NCBI GenBank assembly: GCA_014843695.1
Contig: CM026401.1
Span: 23,950,597 to 24,014,596 of the forward strand
Direction: 5' to 3'
DNA: 64,000 nt
Origin: Archivesica marissinica
Taxonomy: Eukaryota; Mollusca; Bivalvia; Venerida; Vesicomyidae
The position numbers and the translations under genes were made by a program. Positions 25,234-38,200 of the stretch are shown here, piece by piece (position 1 is the first letter of the stretch; each line of letters starts with the position of its first letter). The notes beneath the pieces were generated by a model. The model was given only the letters and a program-made list of their open reading frames with translations, was not told the DNA's origin and did no database searches.

Positions 25234-28200
25234 GTGGGAGTTACTTCACGTGTATTACTGAAGTGGGAGTTACTTCACGTGTATTACTGAAGTGGGAGTT
25301 ACTTCACGTGTATTACTGAAGTGGGAGTTACTTCACATGTATTACTGAAGTGGGAGTTACTTCACGTGTATTACTGAAGTGGGAGTTACTTCACGTGTAT
25401 TACTGAAGTGGGAGTTACTTCATGTGTATTACTGAAGTGGGAGTTACTTACTTCACGTGTATTACTGAAGTGGGAGTTACTTCACATGTATTACTGAAGT
25501 GGGAGTTGCTTCACGTGTATTACTGAAGTGGGATTTACTTAGTGGGAGTTACTTCACGTGTATTACTGAAGTGGGAGTTACTTCACGTGTATTACTGAAG
25601 TGGGAGTTACTTCACGTGAATTACTGAAGTGGGAGTTACTTCACATGTATTACTGAAGTGGGAGTTACTTCACGTGTATTACTGAAGTGGGAGTTACTTC
25701 ATGTGTATTACTGAGGTGGGAGTTACTTCATGTGTATTACTGAAGTGGGAGTTACTTAGTGGGAGTTACTTCACGTGAATTACTGAAGTGGGAGTTACTT
25801 CACGTGTATTACTGAAGTGGGAGTTACTTCATGTGTATTACTGAAGTGGGAGTTACTTAGTGGGAGTTACTTCACGTGAATTACTGAAGTGGGAGTTACT
25901 TCATGTGTATTACTGAAGTGGGGGTTACTTAGTGGGAGTTAGTTCACGTGTATTACTGAAGTGGGAGTTACTTCACATGTATTACTGAAGTGGGAGTTAC
26001 TTCACGTGAATTACTGAAGTGGGAGTTACATCACATGTATTACTGAAGTGGGAGTTACTTCACGTGTATTACTGAAGTGGGAGTTACTTCACATGTATTT
26101 CTGAAGTGGGAGTTACTTCACATGTATTACTGAAGTGGGAGTTGCTTCACGTGTATTACTGAAGTGGGATTTACTTAGTGGGAGTTACTTCACGTGTATT
26201 ACTGAAGTGGGAGTTGCTTCACGTGTATTACTGAAGTGGGAGTTACTTAGTGGGAGTTACTTCATGTGTATTACTGAAGTGGGAGTTACTTCACGTGTAT
26301 TACTGAAGTGGGAGTTACTTCATGTGTATTACTGAAGTGGGAGTTACTTCACGTGTATTACTGAAGTGGGAGTTGCTTCATGTGTATTACTGAAGTGGGA
26401 GTTACTTCACGTGTATTACTGAAGTGGGAGTTACTTCACGGGTATTACTGAAGTGGGAGTTGCTTCACGTGTATTACGGAAGTGGGGTTACTTAGTGAGA
26501 GTTACTTCATGTGTATTACTGAAGTGGGAGTTACTTCACGTGTATTACTGAAGTGGGAGTTGCTTCACGTGTATTACTGAAGTGGAGTTACTTAGTGAGA
26601 GTTACTTCATGTGTATTACTGAAGTGGGAGTTACTTCACGTGTATTACTGAAGTGGGAGTTGCTTCACGTGTATTACTGAAGTGGGAGTTACTTAGTGAG
26701 AGTTACTGCATGTGTATTACTGAAGTGGGAGTTACTTCACGTGTATTACTGAAGTGGGAGTTACTTCACGTGTATTACTGAAGTGGGAGTTACTTCACGT
26801 GTATTACTGAAGTGGGAGTTACTTCACGTGTATTACTGAAGTGGGAGTTACTTCACATGTATTACTGAAGTGGGAGTTACTTCACATGTATTACTGAAGT
26901 GGGAGTTACTTCACATGTATTACTGAAGTGGGAGTTACTTCACGTGTATTACTGAAGTGGGAGTTGCTTCACGTGTATTACTGAAGTGGGAGTTACTTAG
27001 TGGGAGTTACATCATGTGTATTACTGAAGTGGGAGTTACTTCACGTGTATTACTGAAGTGGGAGTTACTTCACGTGTATTACTGAAGTGGGAGTTACTTC
27101 ATGTGTATTACTGAAGTGGGAGTTACTTAGTGGGAGTTACTTCACATGTATTACTGAAGTGGGAGTTACTTAGACTCATGTGTATTACTGAAGTGGGAGT
27201 TACTTCATGTGTATTACTGAAGTGGGAGTTACTTCACGTGTATTACTGAAGTGGGAGTTACTTCACGTGTATTACTGAAGTGGGAGTTACTTATGGGAGT
27301 TACTTCATGTGTACTACTGAAGTGGGAGTTACTTAATGGGAGTTACTTCACGTGTATTACTGAAGTGGGAGTTACTTCACATGAATTACTGAAGTGGGAG
27401 TTACTTCACGTGTATTACTGAAGTGGGAGTTACTTCATGTGTATTACTGAAGTGGGAGTTACTTCATGTGTATTACTGAAGTGGGAGTTACTTCACATGT
27501 ATTACTGAAGTGGGAGTTACTTAGTGGGAGTTACTTCACGTGTATTACTGAAGTGGGAGTTACTTCACGTGTATTACTGAAGTGGGAGTTACTTCATGTG
27601 TATTACTGAAGTGGGAGTTACTTCACGTGTATTACTGAAGTGGGAGTTACTTCATTGTATTACTGAAGTGGGAGTTACTTCACATGTATTACTGAAGTGG
27701 GAGTTACTTCATGTGTATTACTGAAGTGGGAGTTACTTCACATGTATTACTGAAGTGGGAGTTACTTCAAATGTATTACTGAAGTGGGAGTTACTTCACA
27801 TGTATTACTGAAGTGGGAGTTACTTAGTGGGAGTTACTTCATGTGTATTACTGAAGTGGGAGTTACTTAATGGGAGTTACTTCACGTGTATTACTGAAGT
27901 GGGAGTTACTTCACATGTATTACTGAAGTGGGAGTTACTTCACATGTATGACTGAAGTGGGAGTTACTTAGTGGGAGTTACTTCACATGTATGACTGAAG
28001 TGGGAGTTACTTAGTGGGAGTTACTTCACATGTATTACTGAAGTGGGAGTTACTTCACGTGTATTACTGAAGTGGGAGTTACTTCATGTGTATTACTGAA
28101 GTGGGAGTTACTTCATGTGTATTACTGAAGTGGGAGTTACTTAGTGGGAGTTACTTCACATGTATGACTGAAGTGGGAGTTACTTAGTGGGAGTTACTTC

Positions 28201-31200
28201 ACGTGTATTACTGAAGTGGGAGTTACTTCACGTGTATTACTGAAGTGGGAGTTGCTTCACGTGTATTACTGAAGTGGGAGTTGCTTCACGTGTATTACTG
28301 AAGTGGGAGTTACTTAGTGGGAGTTACATCATGTGTATTACTGAAGTGGGAGTTACTTCACGTGTATTACTGAAGTGGGAGTTACTTCACGTGAATTACT
28401 GAAGTGGGAGTTACTTCACATGTATTACTGAAGTGGGAGTTACTTCACATGTATTTCTGAAGTGGGAGTTACTTCACATGTATTACTGAAGTGGGAGTTG
28501 CTTCACGTGTATTACTGAAGTGGGATTTACTTAGTGGGAGTTACTTCACGTGTATTACTGAAGTGGGAGTTACTTCACGTGTATTACTGAAGTGGGAGTT
28601 ACTTCACGTGAATTACTGAAGTGGGAGTTACTTCACATGTATTACTGAAGTGGGAGTTACTTCACGTGTAATACTGAAGTGGGAGTTACTTCATGTGTAT
28701 TACTGAGGTGGGAGTTACTTCATGTGTATTACTGAAGTGGGAGTTACTTAGTGGGAGTTACTTCACGTGAATTACTGAAGTGGGAGTTACTTCACGTGTA
28801 TTACTGAAGTGGGAGTTACTTCATGTTTATTACTGAAGTGGGAGTTACTTAGTGGGAGTTACTTCACGTGAATTACTGAAGTGGGAGTTACTTCATGTGT
28901 ATTACTGAAGTGGGGGTTACTTAGTGGGAGTTAGTTCACGTGTATTACTGAAGTGGGAGTTACTTCACATATATTACTGAAGTGGGAGTTACTTCACGTG
29001 AATTACTGAAGTGGGAGTTACATCACATGTATTACTGAAGTGGGAGTTACTTCACATGTATTACTGAAGTGGGAGTTACTTCACATGTATTTCTGAAGTG
29101 GGAGTTACTTCACATGTATTACTGAAGTGGGAGTTGCTTCACGTGTATTACTGAAGTGGGATTTACTTAGTGGGAGTTACTTCACATGTATTACTGAAGT
29201 GGGAGTTGCTTCACGTGTATTACTGAAGTGGGAGTTACTTAGTGAGAGTTACTTCATGTGTATTACTGAAGTGGGTGTTACTTCACGTGTATTACTGAAG
29301 TGGGAGTTACTTCATGTGTATTACTGAAGTGGGAGTTACTTCACGTGTATTACTGAAGTGGGAGTTACTTCACGGGTATTACTGAAGTGGGAGTTGCTTC
29401 ATGTGTATTACTGAAGTGGGAGTTACTTCACGTGTATTACTGAAGTGGGAGTTACTTCACGGGTATTACTGAAGTGGGAGTTGCTTCACGTGTATTACGG
29501 AAGTGGGGGTTACTTAGTGAGAGTTACTTCATGTGTATTACTGAAGTGGGAGTTACTTCACGTGTATTACTGAAGTGGGAGTTGCTTCACGTGTATTACT
29601 GAAGTGGAAGTTACTTAGTGAGAGTTACTTCATGTGTATTACTGAAGTGGGAGTTACTTCACGTGTATTACTGAAGTGGGAGTTGCCTCACGTGTATTAC
29701 TGAAGTGGGAGTTACTTAGTGAGAGTTACTGCATGTGTATTACTGAAGTGGGTGTTACTTCACGTGTATTACTGAAGTGGGAGTTACTTCACGTGTATTA
29801 CTGAAGTGGGAGTTACTTCACGTGTATTACTGAAGTGGGAGTTACTTCATGTGTATTACTGAAGTGGGAGTTACTTCACATGTATTACTGAAGTGGGAGT
29901 TACTTAGTAGGAGTTACTTCACATGTATTACTGAAGTGGGAGTTACTTCACGTGTATTACTGAAGTGGGAGTTACTTCACGTGTATTACTGAAGTGGGAG
30001 TTGCTTCACGTGTATTACTGAAGTGGGAGTTACTTAGTGGGAGTTACATCATGTGTATTACTGAAGTGGGAGTTACTTCACGTGTATTACTGAAGTGGGA
30101 GTTACTTCACGTGAATTACAGAAGTGGGAGTTACTTCATGTGTATTACTGAAGTGGGGGTTACTTAGTGGGAGTTACTTAGTGGGAGTTACTTCACGTGT
30201 ATTACTGAAGTGGGAGTTACTTAATGGAAGTTACTTCACGTGAATTACTGAAGTGGGAGTTACTTCATGTGTATTACTGAAGTGGGGGTTACTTAGTGGG
30301 AGTTACTTCACGTGTATTACTGAAGTGGGAGTTACTTCACGTGTATTACTGAAGTGGGAGTTACTTAGTGGGAGTTACTTCATGTGTACTACTGAAGTGG
30401 GAGTTACTTAATGGGAGTTACTTCACGTGTATTACTGAAGTGGGAGTTACTTCACATGAATTACTGAAGTGGGAGTTAATTCACGTGTATTACTGAAGTG
30501 GGAGTTACTTCATGTGTATTACTGAAGTGGGAGTTACTTCATGTGTATTACTGAAGTGGGAGTTACTTCACATGTATGACTGAAGTGGGAGTTACTTAGT
30601 GGGAGTTACTTCACGTGTATTACTGAAGTGGGAGTTACTTCACGTGTATTACTGAAGTGGGAGTTACTGCATGTGTATTACTGAAGTGGGAGTTACTTCA
30701 CGTGTATTACTGAAGTTGGAGTTACTTCATGTGTATTACTGAAGTGGGAGTTACTTCACATGTATTACTGAAGTGGGAGTTACTGCATGTGTATTACTGA
30801 AGTGGGAGTTACTTCACATGTATTACTGAAGTGGGAGTTACTTCAAATGTATTACTGAAGTGGGAGTTACTTCACATGTATTACTGAAGTGGGAGTTACT
30901 TAGTGGGAGTTACTTCATGTGTATTACTGAAGTGGGAGTTACTTAATGGGAGTTACTTCACGTGTATTACTGAAGTGGGAGTTACTTCACATGTATTACT
31001 GAAGTGGGAGTTACTTCACATGTATGACTGAAGTGGGAGTTACTTAGTGGGAGTTACTTCACATGTATGACTGAAGTGGGAGTTACTTAGTGGGAGTTAC
31101 TTCACATGTATTACTGAAGTGGGAGTTACTTCACGTGTATTACTGAAGTGGGAGTTACTTCATGTGTATTACTGAAGTGGGAGTTACTTCATGTGTATTA

Positions 31201-34200
31201 CTGAAGTGGGAGTTACTTAGTGGGAGTTACTTCACATGTATGACTGAAGTGGGAGTTACTTAGTGGGAGTTACTTCACGTGTATTACTGAAGTGGGAGTT
31301 ACTTCACGTGTATTACTGAAGTGGGAGTTACTTCACGTGTATTACTGAAGTGGGAGTTGCTTCACGTGTATTACTGAAGTGGGAGTTGCTTCACGTGTAT
31401 TACTGAAGTGGGAGTTACTTAGTGGGAGTTACATCATGTGTATTACTGAAGTGGGAGTTACTTCACGTGTATTACTGAAGTGGGAGTTACTTCACGTGAA
31501 TTACTGAAGTGGGAGTTACTTCACATGTATTACTGAAGTGGGAGTTACTTCACATGTATTTCTGAAGTGGGAGTTACTTCACATGTATTACTGAAGTGGG
31601 AGTTGCTTCACGTGTATTACTGAAGTGGGATTTACTTAGTGGGAGTTACTTCACGTGTATTACTGAAGTGGGAGTTACTTCACGTGTATTACTGAAGTGG
31701 GAGTTACTTCACGTGAATTACTGAAGTGGGAGTTACTTCACATGTATTACTGAAGTGGGAGTTACTTCACGTGTAATACTGAAGTGGGAGTTACTTCATG
31801 TGTATTACTGAGGTGGGAGTTACTTCATGTGTATTACTGAAGTGGGAGTTACTTAGTGGGAGTTACTTCACGTGAATTACTGAAGTGGGAGTTACTTCAC
31901 GTGTATTACTGAAGTGGGAGTTACTTCATGTTTATTACTGAAGTGGGAGTTACTTAGTGGGAGTTACTTCACGTGAATTACTGAAGTGGGAGTTACTTCA
32001 TGTGTATTACTGAAGTGGGGGTTACTTAGTGGGAGTTAGTTCACGTGTATTACTGAAGTGGGAGTTACTTCACATATATTACTGAAGTGGGAGTTACTTC
32101 ACGTGAATTACTGAAGTGGGAGTTACATCACATGTATTACTGAAGTGGGAGTTACTTCACATGTATTACTGAAGTGGGAGTTACTTCACATGTATTACTG
32201 AAGTGGGAGTTACTTCACATGTATTACTGAAGTGGGAGTTGCTTCACGTGTATTACTGAAGTGGGATTTACTTAGTGGGAGTTACTTCACGTGTATTACT
32301 GAAGTGGGAGTTCACGTGTATTACTGAAGTGGGAGTTGCTTCACGTGTATTACTGAAGTGGGAGTTACTTAGTGAGAGTTACTTCATGTGTATTACTGAA
32401 GTGGGTGTTACTTCACGTGTATTACTGAAGTGGGAGTTACTTCATGTGTATTACTGAAGTGGGAGTTACTTCACGTGTATTACTGAAGTGGGAGTTACTT
32501 CACGTGTATTACTGAAGTGGGAGTTGCTTCATGTGTATTACTGAAGTGGGAGTTACTTCACGTGTATTACTGAAGTGGGAGTTACTTCACGGGTATTACT
32601 GAAGTGGGAGTTGCTTCACGTGTATTACTGAAGTGGGAGTTACTTCACGTGTATTACTGAAGTGGGAGTTGCTTCACGTGTATTACTGAAGTGGAAGTTA
32701 CTTAGTGAGAGTTACTTCATGTGTATTACTGAAGTGGGAGTTACTTCACGTGTATTACTGAAGTGGGAGTTACTTCACGTGTATTACTGAAGTGGGAGTT
32801 ACTTCACGTGTATTACTGAAGTGGGAGTTACTTAGTGAGAGTTACTTCATGTGTATTACTGAAGTGGGAGTTACTTCACGTGTATTACTGAAGTGGGAGT
32901 TACTTCACGTGTATTACTGAAGTGGGAGTTACTTCATGTGTATTACTGAAGTGGGAGTTACTTCACATGTATTACTGAAGTGGGAGTTACTTAGTAGGAG
33001 TTACTTCACATGTATTACTGAAGTGGGAGTTACTTCACGTGTATTACTGAAGTGGGAGTTACTTCACGTGTATTACTGAAGTGGGAGTTGCTTCACGTGT
33101 ATTACTGAAGTGGGAGTTACTTAGTGGGAGTTACATCATGTGTATTACTGAAGTGGGAGTTACTTCACGTGTATTACTGAAGTGGGAGTTACTTCACGTG
33201 AATTACAGAAGTGGGAGTTACTTCATGTGTATTACTGAAGTGGGGGTTACTTAGTGGGAGTTACTTCACTGTATACTGAAGTGGGAGTTACTTCATGTGT
33301 ATTACTGAAGTGGGAGTTACTTAATGGGAGTTACTTCACGTGAATTACTGAAGTGGGAGTTACTTCATGTGTATTACTGAAGTGGGGGTTACTTAGTGGG
33401 AGTTACTTCACGTGTATTACTGAAGTGGGAGTTACTTAGTGGGAGTTACTTCATGTGTACTACTGAAGTGGGAGTTACTTAATGGGAGTTACTTCACGTG
33501 TATTACTGAAGTGGGAGTTACTTCACATGAATTACTGAAGTGGGAGTTAATTCACGTGTATTACTGAAGTGGGAGTTACTTCATGTGTATTACTGAAGTG
33601 GGAGTTACTTCATGTGTATTACTGAAGTGGGAGTTACTTCACGTGTATTACTGAAGTGGGAGTTACTTCAGTGTATTACTGAAGTGGGAGTTACTTCACG
33701 TGTATTACTGAAGTGGGAGTTACTTCACGTGTATTACTGAAGTGGGAGTTACTTCACGTGTATTACTGAAGTGGGAGTTACTTCACGTGTATTACTGAAG
33801 TGGGAGTTACTTCATGTGTATTACTGAAGTGGGAGTTACTTCACATGTATTACTGAAGTGGGAGTTACTTCACGTGTATTACTGAAGTGGGAGTTACTTC
33901 ACTGTATTACTGAAGTGGGAGTTACTCATGTATTACTGAAGTGGGAGTTACTTCACTGTATTACTGAAGTGGGAGTTACTTCACTGTATACTGAAGTGGG
34001 AGTTACTTGTTACTGAAGTGGGAGTTACTTCACGTGTATTACTGAAGTGGGAGTTACTTCACATGTATTACTGAAGTGGGAGTTACTTCACATGTATTAC
34101 TGAAGTGGGAGTTACTTCACATGTATTACTGAAGTGGGAGTTACTTCACATGTATTACTGAAGTGGGAGTTACTTCATGTGTATTACTGAAGTGGGAGTT

Positions 34201-34257
34201 ACTTCACGTGTATTACTGAAGTGGGAGTTACTTCATGTGTATTACTGAAGTGGGAGT

Positions 34258-35270
34258 TACTTCACGTGTATTACTGAAGTGGGAGTTACTTCACGTGTAT
34301 TACTGAAGTGGGAGTTACTTCACGTGTATTACTGAAGTGGGAGTTACTTCACGTGTATTACTGAAGTGGGAGTTACTTCACGTGTATTACTGAAGTGGGA
34401 GTTACTTCACGTGTATTACTGAAGTGGGAGTTACTTCACGTGTATTACTGAAGTGGGAGTTACTTCACGTGTATTACTGAAGTGGGAGTTACTTCACGTG
34501 TATTACTGAAGTGGGAGTTACTTCACGTGTATTACTGAAGTGGGAGTTACTTCACGTGTATTACTGAAGTGGGAGTTACTTCACGTGTATTACTGAAGTG
34601 GGAGTTACTTCACATGTATTACTGAAGTGGGAGTTACTTCACGTGTATTACTGAAGTGGGAGTTACTTCACGTGTATTACTGAAGTGGGAGTTACTTCAC
34701 GTGTATTACTGAAGTGGGAGTTACTTCACGTGTATTACTGAAGTGGGAGTTACTTCACGTGTATTACTGAAGTGGGAGTTACTTCACGTGTATTACTGAA
34801 GTGGGAGTTACTTCACGTGTATTACTGAAGTGGGAGTTACTTCACGTGTATTACTGAAGTGGGAGTTACTTCACGTGTATTACTGAAGTGGGAGTTACTT
34901 CACGTGTATTACTGAAGTGGGAGTTACTTCACGTGTATTACTGAAGTGGGAGTTACTTCACGTGTATTACTGAAGTGGGAGTTACTTCACGTGTATTACT
35001 GAAGTGGGAGTTACTTCACGTGTATTACTGAAGTGGGAGTTACTTCACGTGTATTACTGAAGTGGGAGTTACTTCACGTGTATTACTGAAGTGGGAGTTA
35101 CTTCACGTGTATTACTGAAGTGGGAGTTACTTCACATGTATTACTGAAGTGGGAGTTACTTCACATGTATTACTGAAGTGGGAGTTACTTCACGTGTATT
35201 ACTGAAGTGGGAGTTACTTCACGTGTATTACTGAAGTGGGAGTTACTTCACGTGTATTACTGAAGTTACT
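34258..35270. repeat. Highly homogeneous block of the 29-bp satellite
   Basis: Nearly all units here are exact 29-bp copies with CACGTG. Only single CACATG copies near 34611, 35132 and 35161 break the pattern, and no 14-bp half-units occur until about 35270. It contrasts with the variant-rich blocks on either side. It may be a recent amplification or a collapsed or over-polished consensus. Confidence 0.8.
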
Positions 35271-38200
35271 TAGTGGGAGTTACTTCACGTGTATTACTGA
35301 AGTGGGAGTTACTTCACGTGTATTACTGAAGTGGGAGTTACTTCACGTGTATTACTGAAGTGGGAGTTACTTCATGTGTATTACTGAAGTGGGAGTTACT
35401 TCACGTGTATTACTGAAGTGGGAGTTACTTCACATGTATTACTGAAGTGGGAGTTACTTCACGTGTATTACTGAAGTGGGAGTTACTTCATGTGTATTAC
35501 TGAAGTGGGAGTTACTTCATGTGTATTACTGAAGTGGGAGTTACTTCACATGTATTACTGAAGTGGGAGTTACTTCACGTGTATTACTGAAGTGGGAGTT
35601 ACTTCACGTGTATTACTGAAGTGGGAGTTACTTCATGTGTATTACTGAAGTGGGAGTTACTTTAGTTACTTCACGTGTATTACTGAAGTGGGAGTTACTT
35701 CACATGTATTACTGAAGTGGGAGTTACTTCACGTGTATTACTGAAGTGGGAGTTACTTCACATGTATTACTGAAGTGGGAGTTACTTCACGTGTATTACT
35801 GAAGTGGGAGTTACTTGCATGTGTATTACTGAAGTGGGAGTTACTTCACGTGTATTACTGAAGTGGGAGTTACTTCATGTGTATTACTGAAGTGGGAGTT
35901 ACTTCACGTGTATTACTGAAGTGGGAGTTACTTCACATGTATTACTGAAGTGGGAGTTACTTCATGTGTATTACTGAAGTGGGAGTTACTTCACGTGTAT
36001 TACTGAAGTGGGAGTTACTTCACGTGTATTACTGAAGTGGGAGTTACTTCACGTGTATTACTGAAGTGGGAGTTACTTCACGTGTATTACTGAAGTGGGA
36101 GTTACTTCACATGTATTACTGAAGTGGGAGTTACTTCACATGTATTACTGAAGTGGGAGTTACTTCACATGTATTACTGAAGTGGGAGTTACTTCATGTG
36201 TATTACTGAAGTGGGAGTTACTTCACGTGTATTACTGAAGTGGGAGTTACTTCACATGTATTACTGAAGTGGGAGTTACTTCACGTGTATTACTGAAGTG
36301 GGAGATACTTCACGTGTATTACTGAAGTGGGAGTTACTTCACATGTATTACTGAAGTGGGAGTTACTTCATGTGTATTACTGAAGTGGGAGTTACTTCAC
36401 GTGTATTACTGAAGTGGGAGTTACTTCATGTGTATTACTGAAGTGGGAGTTGCTTCACGTGTATTGCTGAAGTGGGAGTTACTTAGTGGGAGTTACTTCA
36501 CGTGTATTACTGAAGTGGGGGTTACTTCACATGTATTACTGAAGTGGGAGTTACTTCACATGTATGACTGAAGTGGGAGTTACTTCACATGTATGACTGA
36601 AGTGGGAGTTACTTAGTGGGAGTTACTTCACGTGAATTACTGAAGTGTGAGTTACTTCACGTGTATTACTGAAGTGGGAGTTACTTCACATGTATTACTG
36701 AAGTGGGAGTTACTTCACATGTATTACTGAAGTGGGAGTTACTTCACATGTATTACTGAAGTGGGAGTTACTTCACATGTATTACTGAAGTGGGAGTTAC
36801 TTCACATGTATTACTGAAGTGGGAGGTACTTCACGTGTATTATTGAAGTGGGAGTTACTGCATGTGTATTACTGAAGTGGGAGTTACTTCATGTGTATTA
36901 CTGAAGTTGGAGTTACTTCATGTGTATTACTGAAGTGGGAGTTACTGCATGTGTATTACTGAAGTGGGAGTTACTTCACATGTATTACTGAAGTGGGAGT
37001 TACTTCAAATGTATTACTGAAGTGGGAGTTACTTCACATGTATTACTGAAGTGGGAGTTACTTCACATGTATTACTGAAGTGGGAGTTACTGCATGTGTA
37101 TTACTGAAGTGGGAGTTACATCACGTGTATTACTGAAGTGGGAGTTACTTCACATGTATTACTGAAGTGGGAGTTACTGCATGTGTATTACTGAAGTGGG
37201 AGTTACTTCACGTGTATTACTGAAGTGGGAGTTACTTCATGTGTATTACTGAAGTGGGAGTTACTTCACATGTATTACTGAAGTGGGAGTTGCTTCACGT
37301 GTATTACTGAAGTGGGAGTTACTTAGTGGGAGTTACATCATGTGTATTACTGAAGTGGGAGTTACTTAGTGGGAGTTACTTCACATGTATTACTGAAGTG
37401 GGAGTTGCTTCACGTGTATTACTGAAGTGGGAGTTACTTAGTGAGAGTTACTTCATGTGTATTACTGAAGTGGGTGTTACTTCACGTGTATTACTGAAGT
37501 GGGAGTTACTTCATGTGTATTACTGAAGTGGGAGTTGCTTCATGTGTATTACTGAAGTGGGAGTTACTTCACGTGTATTACTGAAGTGGGAGTTACTTCA
37601 CGTGTATTACTGAAGTGGGAGTTGCTTCACGTGTATTACTGAAGTGGGAGTTACTTAGTGAGAGTTACTTCATGTGTATTACTGAAGTGGGAGTTACTTC
37701 ACGTGTATTACTGAAGTGGGAGTTGTTTCACGTGTATTACTGAAGTGGGAGTTACTTAGTGAGAGTTACTTCATGTGTATTACTGAAGTGGGTGTTACTT
37801 CACATGTATTACTGAAGTGGGAGTTACTTCACGTGTATTACTAAAGAGGGAGTTACTTCACGTGAATTACTGAAGTGGGAGTTACTTCACATGTATTACT
37901 GAAGTGGGAGTTACTTCACATGTATTACTGAAGTGGGAGTTACATCACATGTATTACTGAAGTGGGAGTTACTTCACATGTATTACTGAAGTGGGAGTTA
38001 CTTCACATGTATTACTGAAGTGGGAGTTACTTAGTGGGAGTTACTTCACGTGTATTACTGAAGTGGGAGTTACTTCACATGTATTACTGAAGTGGGAGTT
38101 GCTTCACATGTATTACTGAAGTGGGAGTTACTTCACATGTATTACTGAAGTGGGAGTTACTTCACATGTATGACTGAAGTGGGAGTTACTTAGTGGGAGT

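Noticed and set aside
24178..25319. Frames of about 370 codons through the N gaps at 24234 and 58057
   Set aside because: They consist almost entirely of undetermined bases.
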